43,631 bases of DNA from Brevibacillus_F sp035644815. Lineage in GTDB: Bacteria > Bacillota > Bacilli > Brevibacillales > Brevibacillaceae. Both the position numbers and the translations under genes were made by a program. Positions 7,957-16,145 of this stretch are shown here, in pieces (position 1 is the stretch's first letter; each line of letters starts with the position of its first letter). A model generated the notes under the pieces. The model ran no database searches. It was not told the DNA's origin and worked only from the letters and a program-made list of their open reading frames with translations. The stretch covers positions 1 to 43,631 of the forward strand of contig DASQNU010000215.1 in the NCBI GenBank assembly GCA_035644815.1, read 5' to 3'.

Positions 7957-8241
7957 ATGGTGAAGATCTCCGACTTTCAAACGAAAGAAGTCGTCAATAT
8001 TTTAGACGGTAAGCGTCTGGGGCAAATTGCCGATCTGGAGATAGATCTTCGGCACGGTCGTGTCGAGGCGATCGTCGTCCCCGGGCCCGGAAAGTTTCTT
8101 GGCTTCTTTCAATCAGGAAACGACTACGTGATCCCATGGCGCAATATCGTAAAGATCGGCAAGGACGTCGTCTTGGTTCGGGTGGAAGAAACGTTGCGTG
8201 TGGATGCCAAGACAGCTGCAGAAGATGAGTATCGTTCCTAA
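7957..8241 (+). CDS. ylmC: YlmC/YmxH family PRC-barrel sporulation protein
   Basis: This 94-residue protein is a single small beta-barrel domain. It begins MVKISDFQTKEVVNILDGKRLGQI and includes GRVEAIVVPGPGKFLGFF and YVIPWRNIVKIGKDVVLVRVE, the pattern of the YlmC/YmxH PRC-barrel family. The ATG at 7957 follows GGTGAGGA. It opens the ylm cluster as in B. subtilis. The family is linked to sporulation by conservation and expression; its biochemical role is unknown. Confidence 0.88.
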   Translation: MVKISDFQTKEVVNILDGKRLGQIADLEIDLRHGRVEAIVVPGPGKFLGFFQSGNDYVIPWRNIVKIGKDVVLVRVEETLRVDAKTAAEDEYRS

Positions 8242-8327
8242 AAAGGCTCTCTATTTTCTTTTTGCTGTTTTTCACGTACACTTATGGGGAATCACTGAAA
8301 GCTCCGATGGAGATGGAGGTAAGCATC

Positions 8328-9146
8328 TTGGCTTCATTTGTCTTGTCTGAATCAACACATACCCTGAGACTCGATACATGGGAACAGCAATTTCCCGGCC
8401 TGGTAGCCGGGTTTACTTTGCGCACGGGCGGGCATAGTGCCGCTCCCTTTGCTTCCCAAAACATGGGGCTGCACGTAGGTGATGATCCACAGCATGTGAC
8501 GGAAAACAGACGCGTGCTATGCGAGCGAATCAACATGCCGTTTGATGTCTGGACGTGTGCCGACCAGGTACACGGAAAGATCGTACAGCAGATTACCCGT
8601 CTGAATGCCGGGGCGGGGAAGGATCGGCTGGATGATTGTATCCAGGCGACGGACGGCTTACATACAGAGCAGCATGGAATTTTGCTGGCGTCCTTTTATG
8701 CGGACTGTGTCCCGCTCTATTTTTTCGATCCGAAAAGCGGAGCGATTGGACTTGCGCATGCCGGTTGGAAAGGGACGGTTGCCCGTATTGCCAAGGAAAT
8801 GATGGAAGCCTTTGCCATGAATTATGACAGCAAGGCAGAAGAACTGCTAGTAGCGATTGGACCTGCGATCGGAGGCTGCTGTTACGAGGTTAACGATCGC
8901 ATCATCGATCAGGTGAAGCAGACTGCACTCGGTTGGGAGGAAAGCGTAACCCCTTTGCCAAACGGTAAGTATTTGCTGGATTTGCCCAAGCTGAATGGCT
9001 TGGTAATGACCGAAAATGGAGTACCGCAAGAAAATATCATCAGCAGTGACTGGTGTACGAGCTGCCATACGGACCTGTTTTTTTCTCATCGCAAAGAAGG
9101 AGGAAAGACAGGCAGAATGGCGTCGTTTATCGGTTGGAGGGTGTAA
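8328..9146 (+). CDS. pgeF: Multicopper-type purine nucleosidase / peptidoglycan-editing factor PgeF (YlmD)
   Basis: This YfiH/YlmD-family metalloenzyme shows the conserved TCADQVHG, ADCVPLYFFDPKS and GLAHAGWKGTV motifs, whose Cys and His residues bind the metal. A later IGPAIGGCCYEV stretch is also typical. Family members have been linked to adenosine phosphorolysis/deamination and to editing of peptidoglycan precursors. The TTG at 8328 is chosen because GGAGGT (8315-8320) sits seven bases upstream. This gives 272 residues, close to the B. subtilis protein. The upstream ATG at 8262 would add 22 residues without homology support. ylmE follows 15 bases downstream. Confidence 0.9.
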   Translation: MASFVLSESTHTLRLDTWEQQFPGLVAGFTLRTGGHSAAPFASQNMGLHVGDDPQHVTENRRVLCERINMPFDVWTCADQVHGKIVQQITRLNAGAGKDRLDDCIQATDGLHTEQHGILLASFYADCVPLYFFDPKSGAIGLAHAGWKGTVARIAKEMMEAFAMNYDSKAEELLVAIGPAIGGCCYEVNDRIIDQVKQTALGWEESVTPLPNGKYLLDLPKLNGLVMTENGVPQENIISSDWCTSCHTDLFFSHRKEGGKTGRMASFIGWRV

Positions 9147-9161
9147 GGAGGTTGAAAGAAA

Positions 9162-9875
9162 ATGGAGAGAACTGTTGAAAGGGACAAGCTTCGTGCCAGA
9201 CTGGAACAGATCGAGGCCCGGATTGAGGCTGCTTGCAAGCGTGCAGGACGCAGCCGGGAAGAAGTCAAGATTGTAGCTGTGACCAAGTACGTAGATGCTG
9301 ACGCGATAGGGGATTTACTTTCTGTCGGGATCGAGCATATCGGAGAGAATCGTGCACAGGATGCCCTACCGAAGATGGAGCGTTATGGAGCAGAAGGAAC
9401 TTGGCATTTCATCGGACATCTGCAAACCAATAAAGTAAAAGACGTGGTAGGGAAATTTGCCTACATCCATTCTCTCGATCGCTTGTCTTTAGCGGAAGCG
9501 ATTAACAAGCGGGCGGAAGCGTTGGATATCGTAGTACCTTGTTTTGTGCAAATCAATGTTTCAGGAGAAGAGACAAAATTTGGGCTTCGTCCCAATGACG
9601 TATTGGCTTTTTTTGCTGAAACAAGTAATATGAAACATATAAAGGTCGTCGGATTGATGACGATGGCACCTCATGCCGAAAATCCGGAAGAGACCCGCGC
9701 GGTTTTTCGCGAATTACGCCAGTGGCGTGACCGGGTACGGCAGCTGCCTTATGACAACGTAGATGCGCTGGAACTGTCGATGGGCATGTCAGGAGACTTT
9801 GAAGTTGCCATCGAAGAAGGAGCTACCTACGTACGACTTGGCTCTGTACTGGTAAAACCGGAAGAACACGAATAA
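9162..9875 (+). CDS. ylmE: YggS-family pyridoxal phosphate homeostasis protein (YlmE)
   Basis: This 237-residue single-domain protein binds pyridoxal phosphate through the Lys in VKIVAVTKYVDA, near residue 40. Other family motifs are HIGENRAQDALPKM, WHFIGHLQTNKVK, QINVSGEETKFGL and LSMGMSGDFEVAIEEGATYVRLG. The family affects vitamin B6 and amino acid homeostasis and has no confirmed catalytic activity. AGGAGG overlaps the end of pgeF and sets the ATG. It belongs to the ylm-sepF operon. Confidence 0.95.
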   Translation: MERTVERDKLRARLEQIEARIEAACKRAGRSREEVKIVAVTKYVDADAIGDLLSVGIEHIGENRAQDALPKMERYGAEGTWHFIGHLQTNKVKDVVGKFAYIHSLDRLSLAEAINKRAEALDIVVPCFVQINVSGEETKFGLRPNDVLAFFAETSNMKHIKVVGLMTMAPHAENPEETRAVFRELRQWRDRVRQLPYDNVDALELSMGMSGDFEVAIEEGATYVRLGSVLVKPEEHE

Positions 9876-9914
9876 TGAATATGGATGTTGCGTCAAGAGA
9901 GGAGGACAGCCAAG

Positions 9915-10340
9915 ATGAGTGTGATGAACAAGCTCAAGGAATTTTTTGGCCTGGAAAGTGAAGAGTATGTAGAAGAATATGTGGAAGAAGAACAGGTAGA
10001 GGAAGATTTCTACCCAAAACGCAATCAACAAGTGCGTGCCTCCAATAACGTCGTTCCGTTGCATGCAGCTAGAGACAGGGAAGGGATTCGCTTGATGCTT
10101 TTTGAACCGCGCAATTATAATGATGCGCAAGATATCGCTGATAATTTACGTCATCGCAGACCCGTAGTGATTAATCTGCAACGGGTAGAAAAAGAACAGG
10201 CAAAACGGATTGTCGATTTTCTAAGCGGCACAGTATATGCGTTGAATGGGGATATTCAAAAAGTGGGTGACCATATTTTTGTGTGCACTCCTGAGAACGT
10301 TGACATGCAAGGCAATATTTCCAGTGTCGTGGAGGAATAA
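9915..10340 (+). CDS. sepF: Cell division protein SepF
   Basis: SepF binds the FtsZ C-terminal peptide and the membrane, and forms rings that align FtsZ filaments. The ATG at 9915 follows GAGGAGGACAG. An earlier in-frame start at 9885 lacks a site. The 141-residue protein has the N-terminal amphipathic membrane helix (MSVMNKLKEFFGL), an acidic linker (residues 12-35) and the core beta-alpha-beta domain. The core includes LFEPRNYNDAQDIADNL, RPVVINLQRV and RIVDFLSGTVYALNGDIQKVG. It lies with ylmE and ylmG as in other Bacillota. Confidence 0.97.
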   Translation: MSVMNKLKEFFGLESEEYVEEYVEEEQVEEDFYPKRNQQVRASNNVVPLHAARDREGIRLMLFEPRNYNDAQDIADNLRHRRPVVINLQRVEKEQAKRIVDFLSGTVYALNGDIQKVGDHIFVCTPENVDMQGNISSVVEE

Positions 10341-10372
10341 GTAGCAGGTAGAATGAACATCGAGGTGAATCC

Positions 10373-10642
10373 ATGAATTTGTTGTTTACCATTATCGATT
10401 ATGCTTTTCTCATTTATCGATATATGTTGATTGCTTATGTACTGATGTCATGGGTACCGCAAATGAGAGATACCGGGATTGGACAACTTCTGGAGCGATT
10501 GGTCGAACCATATCTGGCGCCTTTTCGCAGATTCATTCCCCCGCTCGGATTTATTGATCTGTCGCCGATCGTTGCGTTTTTCGCTTTGATTTTTGCGCAT
10601 AGCGGACTGATTCTCCTGTTGAGATTAGTCTTCGGGCTGTAA
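10373..10642 (+). CDS. ylmG: YggT-family membrane protein YlmG
   Basis: This 89-residue protein has two membrane segments (about residues 4-24 and 62-86). Between them lies the conserved loop LERLVEPYLAPFRRFIPPLGFIDLSP, split here by family convention at PFRRFIPP. Members are found beside sepF across Bacillota and plants and are linked to envelope or division organisation. GAGGTGAATCC precedes the ATG. ylmH follows after five bases. Confidence 0.93.
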   Translation: MNLLFTIIDYAFLIYRYMLIAYVLMSWVPQMRDTGIGQLLERLVEPYLAPFRRFIPPLGFIDLSPIVAFFALIFAHSGLILLLRLVFGL

Positions 10643-10647
10643 AACCA

Positions 10648-11421
10648 ATGAGTATCTTTCATCATTTTCGCAAAGAAGAGCTTCCTTTTGCAGAGCGGGC
10701 GCTGGAAATGCTGACGCAAGTTGAGCGTAAGCAGGCCATGCGCCTTACTGATTTTCTCGATCCCCGGCAGTATTTCATTCTGCATAGCCTGCAATCGCAG
10801 GTAAGCGGGGTGGTGGTGACAGCAAACGGCGGGTATGACGGTGCCGAACGGGTACGGGCTATGCTTCATCCCGAATATATTGAGACCGATCAGGAAGATT
10901 TTCAGCTGGTGTTGGTTCAAATTCAAGGGGATCAGCGTTTTCTAAAGCTGGAGCATCGCGATGTCATGGGAGCTCTGTTACACGTCGGTCTGAAGCGGGA
11001 AAAATTCGGGGATATCCTAATGGGTGATAATGGCTGCCAAGTCATTCTCGCCAAGGAAACGGCCGATTTTGTGCGGATGCAAGTTACCCAAATCCATCGC
11101 ATCCCGGTTGTCTTGGAAGAGGTTCCTTTGACACAGATCGTTTCGCCCACGCAGAAACAAACCGAAAAAATGATCACAGTCTCATCTCCACGCATTGATG
11201 CGGTGGTCGGAGAAGTGTATCACCTTTCCCGCGCGAAAGCATTGGTGCCGATTCGGGCTGGACGGCTCAAAATCAACTGGAAAGTGGAAGATGATCCTTC
11301 CGCCCAGGTAAAAGCTGGGGATATCGTTTCGCTTGCCGGGCATGGACGTTTTCAAGTATTGGAACTGACCGGTCCGACACGCAGCGGACGAATTCGGATG
11401 CAGGTGGGAATTTTTACATAA
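10648..11421 (+). CDS. ylmH: S4-domain RNA-binding protein YlmH
   Basis: The 257-residue protein has an N-terminal helical part starting MSIFHHFRKEELPF and a central alpha/beta domain with QYFILHSLQSQ and GDILMGDNGCQVILA. The C-terminal S4 RNA-binding domain spans about residues 180-245 (ALVPIRAGRLKINWKVEDD and VKAGDIVSLAGHGRFQV). YlmH homologues act in ribosome-associated quality control or rescue on large subunits. The ribosome-binding site is weak and the start is five bases after ylmG, suggesting translational coupling. Confidence 0.93.
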   Translation: MSIFHHFRKEELPFAERALEMLTQVERKQAMRLTDFLDPRQYFILHSLQSQVSGVVVTANGGYDGAERVRAMLHPEYIETDQEDFQLVLVQIQGDQRFLKLEHRDVMGALLHVGLKREKFGDILMGDNGCQVILAKETADFVRMQVTQIHRIPVVLEEVPLTQIVSPTQKQTEKMITVSSPRIDAVVGEVYHLSRAKALVPIRAGRLKINWKVEDDPSAQVKAGDIVSLAGHGRFQVLELTGPTRSGRIRMQVGIFT

Positions 11422-11472
11422 GCTTGTATGCATGAAAAGCAAAAAAATGCATAATCTCGGAAGGAATAAAGC

Positions 11473-11496
11473 TAATCCTGTCGAAATGTAGGATTA
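11473..11496 (+). promoter_or_regulatory. Inverted repeat with a 0A-box-like core upstream of divIVA
   Basis: TAATCCT (11473-11479) and AGGATTA (11490-11496) form a perfect 7-base inverted repeat. The segment between contains TGTCGAA (11479-11485), identical to the Spo0A box core. It lies 30 bases before the divIVA start. It could be an operator or a leader hairpin. A 7-base match is expected several times by chance in a window this long. Confidence 0.3.
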
Positions 11497-11525
11497 CGAT
11501 TACGCAAAAAGAGTGGGGTGTTCTC

Positions 11526-12011
11526 GTGCCATTAACGCCGTTGGATATACACAATAAGGAATTTAGCACTGGTTTTCGCGGGTACAATGTGGATGAAGTG
11601 AATGAGTTTCTTGATCAAATCATCAAGGATTTCGAGATTTTGATCAAAGAAAAAAAAGATCTCGAAGAACGCGTGGCCCTGCTGAATGAACGAGTGGAAC
11701 ACTACAAAAGCTTGGAAGAAAATCTGAGCAAATCGATCTTGGTTGCCCAGGAGACGGCAGAAGATGTGAAGTCGAATGCACGTAAAGAGGCGCAGCTGAT
11801 CATGAAGGAAGCGGAAAAAAATGCGGACCGAATCGTCAACGAATCGTTGGCTAAGTCGCGCAAGATTGCCATCGAGATTGAGGAGCTCAAAAAGCGTGCC
11901 TCTGTCTATCGGATGCGCTTCCGCACCTTGCTTGAGGCTCAACTGGAAATGCTGGAAAACGGCGCTTGGGATGATATCGAGCAAGCTGATTCCACGATTG
12001 AAATGGAATAA
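11526..12011 (+). CDS. divIVA: Septum-placement protein DivIVA
   Basis: DivIVA senses negative membrane curvature and recruits Min and other polar proteins. The 161-residue protein starts at a GTG after GTGGGGTG. It has the conserved N-terminal lipid-binding domain (MPLTPLDIHNKEFSTGFRGYN is the usual opening, with Phe and Arg in FSTGFRGYNVDEVNEFLDQI) followed by two coiled coils (about residues 25-60 and 65-155). Position after ylmH and before ileS is conserved. In spore formers it also helps anchor the chromosome at the pole. Confidence 0.97.
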   Translation: MPLTPLDIHNKEFSTGFRGYNVDEVNEFLDQIIKDFEILIKEKKDLEERVALLNERVEHYKSLEENLSKSILVAQETAEDVKSNARKEAQLIMKEAEKNADRIVNESLAKSRKIAIEIEELKKRASVYRMRFRTLLEAQLEMLENGAWDDIEQADSTIEME

Positions 12012-12015
12012 TTCA

Positions 12016-12045
12016 TTGACTCTTTGTCGAAAATGGATGTATAAT
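12016..12045 (+). promoter_or_regulatory. Sigma-A promoter of the ileS T-box leader
   Basis: TTGACT (12016-12021) and a perfect TATAAT (12040-12045) are separated by 18 bases, starting five bases after the divIVA stop. The spacer holds TTTGTCGAAAA (12023-12033 region), which contains the 0A-box core TGTCGAA (12025-12031). Transcription would begin near 12052, just before the T-box leader. Confidence 0.85.
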
Positions 12046-12051
12046 CAAAGG

Positions 12052-12322
12052 CAAACTTTTGCAATTTCATAGTCAGACAATGATCGGGATCAGTACGTGA
12101 AGCAAGTCTGTTCAGAGAGCCGTTGTTGGTGGAAATACGGCCAGTACCCTTCATCGAATATCACCCGTAAGTCCTTAGCTGAACCCAGCAATGCAAGTAA
12201 GCATGAGCGTGTCATTCACGTTACGAATGTACAAGTGGACAGATCGTGTTTCTGGATTTGTTCAGTAGGGTGGTACCACGGAAGCCTCTTTCGTCCCTAA
12301 CCGGGATGAAGTGGCTTTTTTT
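12052..12322 (+). ncRNA. Isoleucine T-box leader
   Basis: This tRNA-sensing leader controls ileS by transcription antitermination. Stem I shows the conserved CAGAGAGCCG and GGTGGAAATACGG elements. The specifier region GAATATCACCC contains the codon ATC (12160-12162), read as isoleucine. The T-box sequence AGGGTGGTACCACGG is at 12267-12281. It is followed by a terminator hairpin (AAGCC...CGTCCC pairing with GGGATGAAGTGGCTT, 12282-12317) and a T run. Uncharged tRNA-Ile pairing with the T box should stabilise the antiterminator and switch ileS on. Confidence 0.95.
12282..12322 (+). terminator. T-box terminator hairpin
   Basis: AAGCC and CTTTCGTCCC pair with GGGATGAAG and GGCTT, followed by TTTTTTT. 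The 5' side of the stem overlaps the sequence used by the antiterminator, as expected for a T-box switch. Confidence 0.9.
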
Positions 12323-12323
12323 A

Positions 12324-12434
12324 CTGTATCAGAAAGTATAAACTTCAGGACGAATCAACCTGATACAGCATGAAAAACTTCCTCTAAAGAAGGACTCGAC
12401 AACTTCTTCGAGATGGCATCTATTGAAGTTTTTC
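12324..12434 (+). repeat. Two further hairpins between the T-box terminator and ileS
   Basis: CTGTATCAG (12324-12332) pairs with CTGATACAG (12360-12368). GAAAAACTTC (12372-12381) pairs with GAAGTTTTTC (12425-12434), with AAGAAG / CTTCTT (about 12388-12408) nested inside. No second T-box sequence is present. The hairpins lie in the antiterminated transcript just before the ileS ribosome-binding site, and their role is unknown. Confidence 0.5.
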
Positions 12435-12466
12435 TTATTTTTGAAGACAGGTAGGAGTGATTGGAA

Positions 12467-15259
12467 ATGAGTGTTGATTACGGGAAAACACTAAACCTCC
12501 CAAAAACGGATTTCCCAATGCGAGGCAACTTGCCTTCGCGTGAACCAGAAATCCAAGCGAAATGGGAAGAGCTGGATATTTATAAAAAAGTACAGGAGCG
12601 CACAAAAGGACGCCCTACTTTTATCCTTCATGATGGCCCTCCTTATGCAAACGGGGATATCCACATCGGCCACGCCTTGAATAAAATCTTGAAAGACATG
12701 ATCGTTCGCTATAAATCAATGGCAGGCTTTGATTCTCCTTACGTACCAGGGTGGGATACCCATGGTCTGCCGATCGAGCAAGCGATCATTAATGCCCAGG
12801 GCTTAGACCGCCGCAGCATCGAGGTCAATGACTTCCGCAAGCGCTGTGAGGAGTATGCCTGGTCGTTTATCGACAAGCAGCGCAGCCAGTTCAAACGACT
12901 AGGAGTTCGCGGTGATTGGGAAAATCCGTATGTAACGCTGCTGCCGCATTATGAAGCACGTCAGATCAAAGTATTCGGCGAGATGGCGAAAAAAGGCTAT
13001 ATCTATAAAGGGCTTCGTTGCGTGTATTGGTCTCCTTCCTCGGAAACCGCACTTGCAGATGCCGAAATCGAGTACAAAGACAAGCGTTCTCCTTCCATCT
13101 ACGTAAGCTTCCAAGTGAAAGACGGGAAAGGCAAGCTGGATCAGGAGACAGGCGTTGTCATCTGGACAACCACACCATGGACGTTGCCAGCTAACCTGGC
13201 GATCTCCATCCATCCAGAGTTGGAATACAGTGTTGTCAAAGTGAACGACAGCAAGTATATGCTGGCATCTGGTCTTGTGGAGGTAGCTTCCAAAGAGATC
13301 GGATGGGAAAACGTTGAAGTATTGTCCACCTTTAAAGGAGCTGATCTGGAAGGGGTAGTCACACAGCACCCATTCTATGATCGTGAATCTCCGCTGCTTC
13401 TCGGCGAACACGTCACGCTGGATGCTGGTACCGGTTGTGTTCATACCGCACCTGGTCACGGGGAAGATGACTTTGCCATCGGAAACAAATACGGCATCGG
13501 CGTCCTTTGCCCAGTCGACCATGAAGGAAAAATGACAGCGGAAGCTCCTGGCTTTGAAGGCCTGTTTTATGAAGATGCTAACAAAGTGGTAACCGAAAAG
13601 CTGAAAGAAACAGGAGCATTGCTGAAGCTTGGCTTCATCACACACTCCTATCCGCATGACTGGCGGACGAAAAAGCCGGTCATTTACCGGGCAACTGAGC
13701 AATGGTTTGCTTCGATTGAAGGCTTCCGTTCCCAACTGCTCGAATCGATCAAAGAAGTAAAATGGGTGCCGCACTGGGGTGAAACACGCCTTGCCAACAT
13801 GGTGGCTGATCGCGGCGACTGGTGCATTTCCCGTCAACGCGTATGGGGTGTACCGATCCCGATCTTCTATTGCAAATCCTGCAATGAGCCGATTATCAAT
13901 GACGATACAATCAATCATATTGCTGACTTGTTCCGCCAAGAAGGTTCGTCCGTATGGTTTGCGAAGGATGCCAATGAGCTAGTACCAGCAGGGCTGGCGT
14001 GTCCAAAATGCAACCACACCGATTTCCGCAAAGAAACCGATATTATGGACGTATGGTTTGACTCCGGATCCAGCCATGAGGCCGTACTGGAAGAACGCGA
14101 AGAACTCAGCTCGCCGGCAGACCTGTATCTGGAAGGCTCTGACCAATATCGTGGATGGTTCAACTCTTCGCTCTCCACATCGGTGGCAGTTCATGGTAGA
14201 GCGCCTTACCGAGGTGTATTGAGCCACGGTTTTGCCCTCGACGGGGAAGGACGGAAAATGTCCAAATCGCTGGGGAATGTCATCGTTCCGCAAGAGGTTA
14301 TTGATAAGCTGGGTGCTGACATCCTCCGCCTGTGGGTAGCTTCTGTTGATTATCAATCGGACGTACGGATTTCCGATGCGATCCTTTCGCAAATCGCGGA
14401 AGTATACCGAAAAATCCGCAACACGTTCCGCTTCTTGCTAGGAAATCTCGATGGCTTCGATGTAACGAAGGATCGTGTTTCCTACGAACAACTTGGTGAG
14501 CTGGATCGCTTTGTATTGGCAAAAGCCGCTCAAGTGGTCAAACGTGCTCGCAAAGCCTATGAAGAGTATCAATTCCACACAGTATTCCATGCGGTGCATA
14601 ATTTCTGCACGATTGATCTGTCTGCATTCTATCTCGATATTTGCAAAGATCGTCTGTACGTGGAAGCACCGGATAATCTGAAACGTCGCGCAGCGCAAAC
14701 AGTCATGTATGATTGCCTGCTTTCCTTGGTGAAGCTGGTTGCACCAATTCTGCCGCATACAGCCGATGAGGTATGGAGCTTTATCCCGGGTGTTGAGGAA
14801 GTGAGCGTACAGCTGACCGATCTGCCAGAAGAAAACGAACAGCACCTCTCCTTCTCCGCAGAATTAATCGGCAAATGGGAAGCGTTCCTCGCCGTTCGCG
14901 ATGAAGTGTTGAAAGCGATGGAAGAAGCACGTCGCAATAAAGTTTTCGGTAACTCCGTCGATGCGAAATTGACGTTGTATCCCGAAACCCCTGAGGTGTT
15001 TGCGACACTGACTCGCATGGAAGACCTTGACGAATTGTTCATCGTCGCACAGGTTGAAATCCACGAGCCGGGTGCAAGTGTACCGGCAGATGCGAAAAAA
15101 CTGGAGGGTATCGCGGTTCTGGCGCAGCCAGCAGACGGTGTCAAATGTGAACGTTGCCGCATTGTAAAAAATGATGTTGGAGCAAATGCCGCTCATCCGC
15201 AATTGTGCGGCCGATGCGCAACGGTTGTTACCAATCACTATGCGCATGTAACGGAATAA
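12467..15259 (+). CDS. ileS: Isoleucyl-tRNA synthetase
   Basis: This class I synthetase charges tRNA-Ile. The 930-residue protein has the HIGH motif (HIGH, residues 66-69, in NGDIHIGHALNKI) and the CP1 editing domain with TTPWTLPANLA and GTGCVHTAPGHGEDDF. The KMSKS loop is at residues 597-601. The C-terminal Zn site (CERC and CGRC) is typical of the bacterial type that includes B. subtilis. The ATG at 12467 is chosen because AGGAG (12453-12457) is nine bases upstream. A TTG at 12461 would be too close. Confidence 0.99.
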   Translation: MSVDYGKTLNLPKTDFPMRGNLPSREPEIQAKWEELDIYKKVQERTKGRPTFILHDGPPYANGDIHIGHALNKILKDMIVRYKSMAGFDSPYVPGWDTHGLPIEQAIINAQGLDRRSIEVNDFRKRCEEYAWSFIDKQRSQFKRLGVRGDWENPYVTLLPHYEARQIKVFGEMAKKGYIYKGLRCVYWSPSSETALADAEIEYKDKRSPSIYVSFQVKDGKGKLDQETGVVIWTTTPWTLPANLAISIHPELEYSVVKVNDSKYMLASGLVEVASKEIGWENVEVLSTFKGADLEGVVTQHPFYDRESPLLLGEHVTLDAGTGCVHTAPGHGEDDFAIGNKYGIGVLCPVDHEGKMTAEAPGFEGLFYEDANKVVTEKLKETGALLKLGFITHSYPHDWRTKKPVIYRATEQWFASIEGFRSQLLESIKEVKWVPHWGETRLANMVADRGDWCISRQRVWGVPIPIFYCKSCNEPIINDDTINHIADLFRQEGSSVWFAKDANELVPAGLACPKCNHTDFRKETDIMDVWFDSGSSHEAVLEEREELSSPADLYLEGSDQYRGWFNSSLSTSVAVHGRAPYRGVLSHGFALDGEGRKMSKSLGNVIVPQEVIDKLGADILRLWVASVDYQSDVRISDAILSQIAEVYRKIRNTFRFLLGNLDGFDVTKDRVSYEQLGELDRFVLAKAAQVVKRARKAYEEYQFHTVFHAVHNFCTIDLSAFYLDICKDRLYVEAPDNLKRRAAQTVMYDCLLSLVKLVAPILPHTADEVWSFIPGVEEVSVQLTDLPEENEQHLSFSAELIGKWEAFLAVRDEVLKAMEEARRNKVFGNSVDAKLTLYPETPEVFATLTRMEDLDELFIVAQVEIHEPGASVPADAKKLEGIAVLAQPADGVKCERCRIVKNDVGANAAHPQLCGRCATVVTNHYAHVTE

Positions 15260-15279
15260 AAAACTTGCGATAAAAAGGA

Positions 15280-15329
15280 AACCTCTCCTGTTGGCTAGGA
15301 ATAACTGCCAGCGGGGGAGGTCTTTTTTT
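15280..15329 (+). terminator. Terminator after ileS
   Basis: ACCTCTCC pairs with GGGGGAGGT, and an inner GTTGGC pairs with GCCAGC around an 11-base loop. A run of seven T follows. A long, strong intrinsic terminator. Confidence 0.9.
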
Positions 15330-15385
15330 ACTCGTCTCCTGAGGCATACTACAGGAACAAAGAGGTGACGAAAGGGGAGGCTTTT

Positions 15386-16126
15386 GTGGACCAGAATAAG
15401 CTGGCTTATTTTAAGCAACGCCTGCTGGATTTAAAAAAAGAGACGGAAGATCGTGTGCAGGTTCGCTATAGCCTGGAAGAACAAATGTCTGATTCGATCC
15501 ATGAGTTTTCCATGTACGATAACCATCCAGCCGATATCGGCAGTGAGATGTTTGAAAGAGAAAAAGATCTGGCACTATATAGTTTGGACCGAGAAACGCT
15601 CAAAGAAATTGACCAAGCGTTGGCACGGATGGAGGACGGTACATATGGACTTTGCAGCGTATGTGGACAGCCGATCCCCGAAGAGCGTCTGGAGGTGTTG
15701 CCACAGGCCATGACCTGCAAAGAACACGCACCCCAGCCCCATATCAACAATGATCGCCCGGTGGAGGAGGAGTTTCTACATCCACCATTTGGGCGCACTT
15801 CCCTTGATGAGCGCGATGATGCCAACTTTTTCGATGGCGAAGACGCTTGGCAGATTGTGGAGGCATGGGGCTCATCGAGTACCCCGTTTTCCTTTGGGGA
15901 TAACGATAAGACAGATTATAAGAAGATGTACATTGAATCAGAGGAACCCGATGGATTTGTCGAACCGGTAGAACAGATCGGCTATACCGATATTGAAGGC
16001 TATCATGGACCTGACAGTGTCCGATTCATGCGCAGCAGCACCTATGAAGATTACATGGACAATGAGGAAGGCTACGGTAACTTTCAGGATTATGAGGAAT
16101 ATATCAAAGAACGCAACAAGGAATGA
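15386..16126 (+). CDS. YteA-family zinc-finger regulatory protein (TraR/DksA type)
   Basis: The 246-residue protein has an N-terminal coiled coil with LAYFKQRLLDLKKE, ending in ALYSLDRETLKEIDQALARM. A DksA/TraR-like zinc finger follows (CSVCGQPIPEERLEVLP and CKEHA, about residues 89-120). The C-terminal half is long and acidic and ends EDYMDNEEGYGNFQDYEEY. This layout fits the YteA family seen in spore formers. The GTG at 15386 is preferred because GGGGAGG lies five bases upstream; a GTG at 15365 is possible. Family members are thought to act with RNA polymerase, but no target is known. In B. subtilis a related gene (ylyA) sits between ileS and lspA. Confidence 0.82.
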   Translation: MDQNKLAYFKQRLLDLKKETEDRVQVRYSLEEQMSDSIHEFSMYDNHPADIGSEMFEREKDLALYSLDRETLKEIDQALARMEDGTYGLCSVCGQPIPEERLEVLPQAMTCKEHAPQPHINNDRPVEEEFLHPPFGRTSLDERDDANFFDGEDAWQIVEAWGSSSTPFSFGDNDKTDYKKMYIESEEPDGFVEPVEQIGYTDIEGYHGPDSVRFMRSSTYEDYMDNEEGYGNFQDYEEYIKERNKE

Positions 16127-16145
16127 ATCGAGACGATGGTAAAGC

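Noticed and set aside
12899..13939. Long minus-strand reading frame antisense to ileS
   Set aside because: It mirrors a highly conserved synthetase reading frame and has no ribosome-binding site or recognisable domain.
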